Below, one piece after another: positions 6,123 through 10,012 of a stretch of 10,012 nt of DNA. Source of the stretch: Actinomycetota bacterium (GTDB taxonomy: Bacteria > Actinomycetota > Acidimicrobiia > Acidimicrobiales > Acidimicrobiaceae); contig SIRY01000205.1 of NCBI GenBank assembly GCA_004366215.1, forward strand, positions 1 to 10,012, written 5' to 3'. Position 1 is the stretch's first letter, and each line of letters starts with the position of its first letter. The translations under genes and the position numbers were made by a program. The notes beneath the pieces were generated by a model. That model did not search any database and had not been told where the DNA came from. It worked only from the letters and a program-made list of their open reading frames with translations.

Positions 6123-7538
6123 TTAGAAACGCAGCGCAGACAAGGCGGGCACGGCACCCTGGCTCGCAGCGAGCGCTTCGAGCCACGCCGCGTGCGTCGT
6201 CGTGGGCGCGTGCGTGCCCGGGTGCACGCGTCGCCCTCGAGGGAGTTCCTGCCGTGAGAGCCCGAGCGCGAGCCGAGCAGCCCCGAGCGTCGTCGCCTCG
6301 GGCGACGACGAGAGCTCGATGCTCTCGTCGAGGAGGGTTGCGAGCAGACCCGCGACGACAGGGTTGTGACCGGCTCGTCCGTCGAGGCCGACCTCGCGGC
6401 TCACGTGCGCACCGGTCACGGCACGACACGCAGACCACAGTGCGTCAAGCAGGGTCGCACCGACGTGAGCGAGGCCCTCGAGGACGCCTGCCGCGATCTC
6501 TGCTCTTCCGGTCGTCGAGCGGATGTTTCGGATGACGCCGCGTGCCCCGAAGTCCCACAGCGGCGCGCCAGCTCCCGAGAGCGTCGGTACGACGGTTGGG
6601 ACGGCTCCTGACGCGCGACGGGCGAGGTGCTCCGTCGCGTCGGCGTCGCCGACGATGCCGAGGTCGCCAAGCCAGCGCACGGTGGTGCCGGCGCTCGGCC
6701 AGAACGCCTCGAGGCCAAAGGCGCTGCGGTCGTGGTCGACGAGGACGACTGGGAACGTGCCCTCGGGCCCGCGCCGCTCCACCGGAGGCGTGGACAGGCC
6801 GAGCCAGGCGTCGGCGACCGCCGAGGTGCCGATGGTGAGCTTGGTCGTCGCGCGGTGCCCCGCGTGCGCGGCCTGCTGGTCGCCGATGACCACGAGCACC
6901 GGCACGTCGCGACCTCCGAGGGCGACGTGAGCCCGCGGACCGATCGACGGCAGAATCGGCACGAGGCGAGCCTCGTCGAGGCCGAAGATGCGGAGCCGTT
7001 CTGGGTCCCAGGCAGTCGCGGTCGCGTCGGTGAGCCCGGTCACGGCGGCGTTGGTCGGATCGGTCGAGGCCTCGCCTTCGCGCGTCAGGGCGCAGAGGAG
7101 CCAGGCGTCGATCGTGCCGACGTGGGCGGCCGAGGTGACGTTGGCTGCCGTGAGGAGGGCCTCGAACTTCGTGGCCGACTCGCTCGGGGACGTTGGGATA
7201 CCCGCAGCGTTGAGCGCGAGGCAGCGTGCAGCGGTCCGGGCGTCGTCCCAGCCGATGCCCGGGGCGAGCGCGCGCCGCTCGTTGCGGTCGAAGAGCACAG
7301 CGCTCGCCCGCTGGTTCGTGATCGCGACACCGTCGACGCGCGTGTCGGCCGCGACCGCCTCGAGCAGCTCTCGGGCGCGTCGGGCGAGCTCGTCAGGGTC
7401 GAAGGTGGACTCGCCCGGACGACTCGCGAGGTACGGCGTCGGAGTCTGGTGGACAGCACGGATGCGCAGGGTCTCGTCAACGAGGCTCGCGCGGAGCGAG
7501 CTCGTGCCAGCGTCGAGCACGGCGATCTGCACAGCCAC
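6123..7538 (-). CDS. FGGY-family carbohydrate/polyol kinase, substrate unknown
   Basis: A 471-residue ATP-dependent kinase of the ASKHA superfamily that would phosphorylate a sugar or polyol. The N-terminal domain has the phosphate-1 loop LDAGTSSLR (D9), VAITNQRASAVLFD (71-84) and GWDDARTAARC (96-106). The middle has ESATKFEALL, then VLVVIGDQQAAHAG with the likely catalytic base D220. The C-terminal domain has LTIGTSAVADAWLG (phosphate-2), SGAGAPLWDFGARGVIRNI and the adenosine-type GLDGRAGHNPVVAGLL. It resembles glycerol kinase in outline, but the glycerol-binding Glu of NQRE is Ala (A78) and the Tyr before SGTK is not kept, so glycerol is doubtful. The start is GTG 7538 (or 7532), with little ribosome-binding site. 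No transporter, dehydrogenase or regulator of sugar use is adjacent. Confidence 0.88.
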   Translation of the reverse strand: MAVQIAVLDAGTSSLRASLVDETLRIRAVHQTPTPYLASRPGESTFDPDELARRARELLEAVAADTRVDGVAITNQRASAVLFDRNERRALAPGIGWDDARTAARCLALNAAGIPTSPSESATKFEALLTAANVTSAAHVGTIDAWLLCALTREGEASTDPTNAAVTGLTDATATAWDPERLRIFGLDEARLVPILPSIGPRAHVALGGRDVPVLVVIGDQQAAHAGHRATTKLTIGTSAVADAWLGLSTPPVERRGPEGTFPVVLVDHDRSAFGLEAFWPSAGTTVRWLGDLGIVGDADATEHLARRASGAVPTVVPTLSGAGAPLWDFGARGVIRNIRSTTGRAEIAAGVLEGLAHVGATLLDALWSACRAVTGAHVSREVGLDGRAGHNPVVAGLLATLLDESIELSSSPEATTLGAARLALGLSRQELPRGRRVHPGTHAPTTTHAAWLEALAASQGAVPALSALRF

Positions 7539-7570
7539 ACCGTAGCCGGACAGGCGTGGCAGTGATCCTG

Positions 7571-7587
7571 TTGACACTGACTGTCGA
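7571..7587. promoter_or_regulatory. Candidate FUR/PerR-family operator in the divergent kinase/perR gap
   Basis: An imperfect inverted repeat, TTGACA-N5-TGTCGA (five of six arm positions symmetrical), begins 33 bases before the perR start and ends one base before its -10. It is centred between the kinase and regulator starts, where a bound protein would block perR transcription, as expected for autoregulation. It does not match the AT-rich PerR or Fur box of other phyla. Confidence 0.4.
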
Positions 7588-7588
7588 C

Positions 7589-7594
7589 TACTAT
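7589..7594 (+). promoter_or_regulatory. -10 element of perR, near-leaderless transcript
   Basis: TACTAT fits TANNNT. The expected transcription start is at about 7601, three bases or fewer before the GTG at 7604. No Shine-Dalgarno sequence precedes the GTG, consistent with a leaderless or nearly leaderless message. Confidence 0.5.
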
Positions 7595-7603
7595 TCGTGT
7601 GCG

Positions 7604-8047
7604 GTGAGGTCCCCCGACGAGCTGACAGCTCTCTTCCGGGCAACCGGACGAAAGGTGACGCCGCAGCGGCGGCGCATCTTCGAGCTGCTCGCGCAGGACA
7701 CCACCCACCCGAGTGCGGAGCACGTCTACCGACGTCTCGCGAGCGAGATGGCGACGGTGTCGCGAAAGACGGTCTACCAGACGCTGTGGGAGCTCGCGGC
7801 GCTCGGGGAACTAGCGGCGATCGACGTGGGTCAACGAGCGTTGCGCTTCGATCCCACCGTCGACGTCGAGCACCACCACCTGGTGTGCGCGCAGTGTGAG
7901 CGGGTCGTCGACGTGACGGTCGCGTTGCCTCCGAGCCTGCAGCCGGGGGCTGAGCTGGAAGGGTTCGTGGTCGAGCGGGCCCAGGTTGTGGTGCGAGGGC
8001 TCTGCTCGGCGTGTCGGGCCGAGCAGGAGGTGCGGGAGCGCGCCTAG
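7604..8047 (+). CDS. perR: PerR-type FUR-family transcriptional regulator
   Basis: A 147-residue metal-dependent repressor. Residues 1-84 form the winged-helix DNA-binding domain (GRKVTPQRRRIFELL 15-29; ATVSRKTVYQTLWEL 50-64). Residues 85-147 form the dimer domain with a four-cysteine structural zinc site, C95-x2-C98 and C134-x2-C137. The regulatory metal ligands line up with those of Bacillus PerR: H35 (THPSAEHVY), D83 (RFD), H90 and H92 (EHHH) and D103 (VVDV). Asp rather than Glu at the last position favours a peroxide-sensing PerR over an iron-sensing Fur. Next to rubrerythrin this fits: Fe-catalysed oxidation of the histidines would relieve repression. GTG 7604 is chosen because it follows the -10; the frame is open upstream to 7556 but reads through the promoter. 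The gene lies 56 bases before rubrerythrin, probably in one transcript. Confidence 0.88.
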   Translation: MRSPDELTALFRATGRKVTPQRRRIFELLAQDTTHPSAEHVYRRLASEMATVSRKTVYQTLWELAALGELAAIDVGQRALRFDPTVDVEHHHLVCAQCERVVDVTVALPPSLQPGAELEGFVVERAQVVVRGLCSACRAEQEVRERA

Positions 8048-8103
8048 CGTGCGCTCGCACCGGCAGCACCGAGTGGTCTTCGTGATCGTCGAAGGGAGAC
8101 GAG
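8048..8103 (+). other. perR-rubrerythrin spacer with two small inverted repeats
   Basis: Holds a palindrome GTGCG-CT-CGCAC (8049-8060) and a CTTCG-N7-CGAAG repeat (8078-8082 with 8090-8094). The second repeat's right arm overlaps the rubrerythrin ribosome-binding site AAGGGAG (8092-8098), so it could act as a small hairpin on the message or as a half-conserved operator. No promoter hexamers are convincing here. Confidence 0.3.
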
Positions 8104-8523
8104 ATGGCGCAGTTGAAGGACTCAAAGACGGCTCAGAACCTCAAGGTTGCCTTCGCTGGCGAGAGCCAGGCCAATAGGCGCTACCTCTACTTTGCGCAGA
8201 AGGCGGACGTCGAGGGTTACCCCGACGTCGCGGCGCTGTTTCGCTCGGTCGCAGAGGGCGAGACCGGGCACGCCTTCGGTCACTTTGACTACCTTGCTGA
8301 GGTCGGAGATCCGGTCACGGACATGCCGGTAGGCCCGACGGAGGCGAACCTGCGCTCGGCGATCGAGGGCGAAACCTACGAGTACACCGAGATGTACCCA
8401 GGGTTCGCACGGACCGCCCGCGACGAGGGGTTCGATGAGATCGCGGAGTGGTTCGAGACGCTCGCCCGCGCGGAGAAGAGCCACGCGGGGCGGTTCCAAA
8501 AGGGACTCGACGCACTCGCGTAG
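8104..8523 (+). CDS. rbr: Rubrerythrin, diiron domain only (no rubredoxin)
   Basis: A 139-residue ferritin-like four-helix diiron protein that would reduce hydrogen peroxide to water in the cytosol. All seven ligands of the rubrerythrin diiron site are in place: E20 ([13 protein letters not shown]), E53-x2-H56 (EGETGH), E90-x2-E93 (GETYE, followed by MYPGFA) and E124-x2-H127 (AEKSH). The classical C-terminal rubredoxin domain with two CxxC pairs is absent; the protein has no cysteine at all, so electrons must come from another protein. ATG 8104 has AAGGGAG five bases upstream. It lies between a PerR-type regulator and an iron-sulfur oxidoreductase, consistent with a peroxide-inducible operon. 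Confidence 0.95.
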   Translation: MAQLKDSKTAQNLKVAFAGESQANRRYLYFAQKADVEGYPDVAALFRSVAEGETGHAFGHFDYLAEVGDPVTDMPVGPTEANLRSAIEGETYEYTEMYPGFARTARDEGFDEIAEWFETLARAEKSHAGRFQKGLDALA

Positions 8524-8632
8524 CGGTGCGGAACCGGATGGGGGGCGAGCCCTGCAGGGCTCGACCCCCGTCGGCTCAACGAGCCACACGTACTGTCGGC
8601 CACACGAGGGTGTGCGAAGGAGACGACGCGAG
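8524..8632 (+). other. Structured leader between rubrerythrin and the iron-sulfur gene: three hairpins and a direct repeat
   Basis: Hairpin 1 (8540-8569): the perfect 18-bp palindrome CGAGCCCTGCAGGGCTCG (8546-8563), flanked after one G/A mismatch by GGGGG (8540-8544) and CCCCC (8565-8569). It is strong and GC-rich with no U-tract. Hairpin 2: GGCTC-AAC-GAGCC (8573-8585). Hairpin 3: CACAC-GAGG-GTGTG (8601-8614), ending two bases before the ribosome-binding site AAGGAG (8617-8622). GCCACACG also occurs twice (8583-8590 and 8599-8606), 16 bases apart. This could be a partial terminator, an mRNA-processing or stability element, or an operator for a second promoter. Confidence 0.6.
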
Positions 8633-9931
8633 GTGAGCACGGTCTACGATCCCCTCGACTCTCGATACCTCGACGACGCTGACCTCGCCGAGGAGCTCGA
8701 TCGGGTCTTTGACCTCTGCCAAGGGTGCCGCATGTGTCTGAGCTACTGCGACGCCTTCCCGCGTCTCTTCGATGCGGTCGATCGCCACGACGGGGACGCG
8801 CGGCAGCTCGATGCCACGGAGCGCGCTCAGGTGATCGACGCGTGCTTCCAGTGCAAGCTGTGCGCGGTGCGGTGTCCCTACGTGCCGCCGCACGAGTGGG
8901 CGCTCGACTTCCCTCGCCTCATGGCGCGCGCGCAGGCGACGGCTCGGCGACACGAGCCGCGCGTGTCACGTCGCCGGCTCGAAGACGCTGCGCTCGCGTC
9001 GATGGATCAGACCGGGCCGATCGGCTCTGCGCTGGCTCCCATCGTGAACCGTGCCCTCGAGCCGGGCAGCCGCCTGCGGCGCCTCGGCGAACGCTCCGTC
9101 GGCATCGCCGCGGGTCGTCGGCTGCCGTCGTACGCGCGCGAGCGGTTCTCTCGCTGGTTTGCGCGCCACCGCGCGACGGCTCCTGCCGAGGGGCGTGACG
9201 GCGTCGTCCTCATGGCGACGTGCTTCGTGGAGTACATGGCTCCACGCATCGGCGTGGCCTCGGTTCGCGTCCTCGAGAGCCACGGCTGTCGCGTCGATGT
9301 TCCGCAACGCCAGCTGTGCTGCGGAGCTCCGTGGCTCCACCAAGGCAACCTCAGCCGCTTTCGCGCCCAGGCAGCTCGGGTCGTCGACGAGCTCGTCGGG
9401 TGGCTCGACCGCGGCGCGACCGCCGTCGTGGTGACCCAGCCGACCTGTGGCTACGTCATGCGCCACGACTACGCGGCGTACCTTGGCTCTGAGGAGGCTC
9501 GTCGCGTGAGCGCCGCGGTCCGCGACGTCAGCGAGTTCGTGGTAGAGCGCGCGCGGAGCGGCGTGCCCTTACCGTCGCCGGCCCGCGAGCCAGGAACGGT
9601 GACCTACCACGTCGCGTGCCCCACCCAGGCCCAAGGCGCTGGTCTGCGAGGTCGAGATCTGCTCCGTCTGCTCGGCGCGAGCGTCCGCGTCGTCGACCGG
9701 TGCGCTGGCATCGACGGTACGTGGGGCTGGCGGGTGGAGCACCAGGCGACGAGCGTCCGCTACGCCAAGCGCGTCGCTGACGCGGTCCTCGGAGCCGCCT
9801 CGGACGTGGTCGTTGGAGACTGTCACCTTGCGAACACAGTCATCGACGAGCAGCTTGGCATCGCTGTTGGCCATCCGATCGAGCTGGCGGCGGCGCTGCT
9901 TGGCCTCGAAGGAGAGGAGGACGTGCAGTGA
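8633..9931 (+). CDS. Iron-sulfur protein with two [4Fe-4S] motifs and two CCG (heterodisulfide reductase/GlpC-like) domains
   Basis: A 432-residue soluble electron-transfer or reductase protein. Two ferredoxin-type motifs come first: C29/C32/C35/C39 ([11 protein letters not shown]) and C71/C74/C77/C81 ([12 protein letters not shown]). Two CCG-type cysteine-rich domains follow. The first has C197, C229-C230-G231 and C272 (PTCGYV). The second has C329, C357 and C397, but reads [10 protein letters not shown] where CCG is usual, so one cysteine is missing. Rubrerythrin-linked relatives often also have a single Cys in this position (my recollection). The protein resembles GlpC and HdrB-type subunits but has no membrane span and no flavin domain partner here. 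GTG 8633 has AAGGAG ten bases upstream. Coupled to rubrerythrin and DUF3501, it is the obvious candidate electron donor to the rubredoxin-less rubrerythrin; that role is inference. Confidence 0.87.
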   Translation: MSTVYDPLDSRYLDDADLAEELDRVFDLCQGCRMCLSYCDAFPRLFDAVDRHDGDARQLDATERAQVIDACFQCKLCAVRCPYVPPHEWALDFPRLMARAQATARRHEPRVSRRRLEDAALASMDQTGPIGSALAPIVNRALEPGSRLRRLGERSVGIAAGRRLPSYARERFSRWFARHRATAPAEGRDGVVLMATCFVEYMAPRIGVASVRVLESHGCRVDVPQRQLCCGAPWLHQGNLSRFRAQAARVVDELVGWLDRGATAVVVTQPTCGYVMRHDYAAYLGSEEARRVSAAVRDVSEFVVERARSGVPLPSPAREPGTVTYHVACPTQAQGAGLRGRDLLRLLGASVRVVDRCAGIDGTWGWRVEHQATSVRYAKRVADAVLGAASDVVVGDCHLANTVIDEQLGIAVGHPIELAAALLGLEGEEDVQ

Positions 9932-10012
9932 GTCGACGTCTCGAGCTCGCAGACATCCTCGACCTGCGAGCCTACGAACGGGTTCGCGACGAGCAGCGCC
10001 GCCGCCGCACCG
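9928..10012 (+). CDS. DUF3501-family protein, 5' part only
   Basis: The GTG start overlaps the iron-sulfur gene's stop (GTGA at 9928-9931) and has a strong GGAGAGGAGG at 9911-9920, inside the upstream coding sequence. Only 28 residues are visible. They begin with LELADILDLRAYERVRDEQRRRR, which matches the typical DUF3501 opening (a Leu-x-Asp-(Ile/Leu)-Leu then Tyr-Glu-Arg-x-Arg pattern). DUF3501 has no assigned function but recurs next to rubrerythrin and this class of iron-sulfur protein. The identification rests on a short N-terminus plus context; the gene runs off the window. Confidence 0.7.
   Translation, partial: MSRRLELADILDLRAYERVRDEQRRRRT

Noticed and set aside
7539..8069. Upstream extension of the kinase reading frame on the minus strand (would add 177 residues)
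   Set aside because: The extension is Arg/Pro/Ala-rich low-complexity sequence antisense to perR, whose metal-site residues are all conserved; the kinase fold begins right after GTG 7538.
8540..8569. Calling the GC-rich hairpin a classical intrinsic terminator
   Set aside because: There is no U-tract after the stem, and the downstream genes have no convincing promoter of their own, so full termination is not supported.
8435..8632. Upstream extension of the iron-sulfur protein frame into rubrerythrin
   Set aside because: It reads rubrerythrin out of frame and the hairpin region; GTG 8633 has a proper ribosome-binding site and starts just before the first cysteine motif.

Overview
The window is a gene-dense, very GC-rich bacterial chromosome segment. 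GTG is the start codon of 10 of the 12 genes whose start lies in the window. Several features point to an actinobacterium: a type A RNase P RNA with an actinobacterial-looking L15 region, a coiled-coil/C4 zinc-ribbon protein of the type common in that phylum, a caa3-type CtaG, and TANNNT -10 elements at or almost at GTG starts (leaderless-style). An acidophilic iron-oxidising lineage such as the Acidimicrobiia is my guess from the overall flavour; nothing in the sequence proves it.

Layout. Positions 2-1696 (+): the 3' end of an RDD-family membrane protein, a translationally coupled TRIC/UPF0126 channel-type protein, then a C4 zinc-ribbon coiled-coil protein with its own leaderless-type promoter. 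Positions 1703-2054 (-): the RNase P RNA gene rnpB, with an intact P1 but no P18 helix. Positions 2156-2425 (+): an unknown 89-residue single-span membrane or exported protein. Its promoter lies back to back with that of rnpB. Positions 2443-5039 (-): purK-purE-diguanylate cyclase, closely packed and probably one operon that joins purine synthesis to c-di-GMP production. Positions 5140-6114 (+): a CtaG-type cytochrome oxidase assembly protein, divergent from purK. Positions 6123-7538 (-): an orphan FGGY-family sugar/polyol kinase, convergent with ctaG.

Positions 7604-10012 (+): a peroxide-defence cluster of a PerR-type FUR regulator, a rubrerythrin without a rubredoxin domain, a two-[4Fe-4S]/two-CCG-domain iron-sulfur protein, and the start of a DUF3501 protein. 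The regulator probably senses peroxide through Fe(II). The rubrerythrin would reduce peroxide, and the iron-sulfur protein together with DUF3501 are candidates for the electron supply that the missing rubredoxin would otherwise provide. The gap between rubrerythrin and the iron-sulfur gene holds three consecutive hairpins and a short direct repeat. This cluster and its leader are the most interesting part of the window. The gene set itself recurs in other bacteria, but the chemistry is, to my knowledge, not worked out.

No tRNA, insertion sequence, CRISPR array or phage gene was seen. No stretch over 300 bases lacks a gene.
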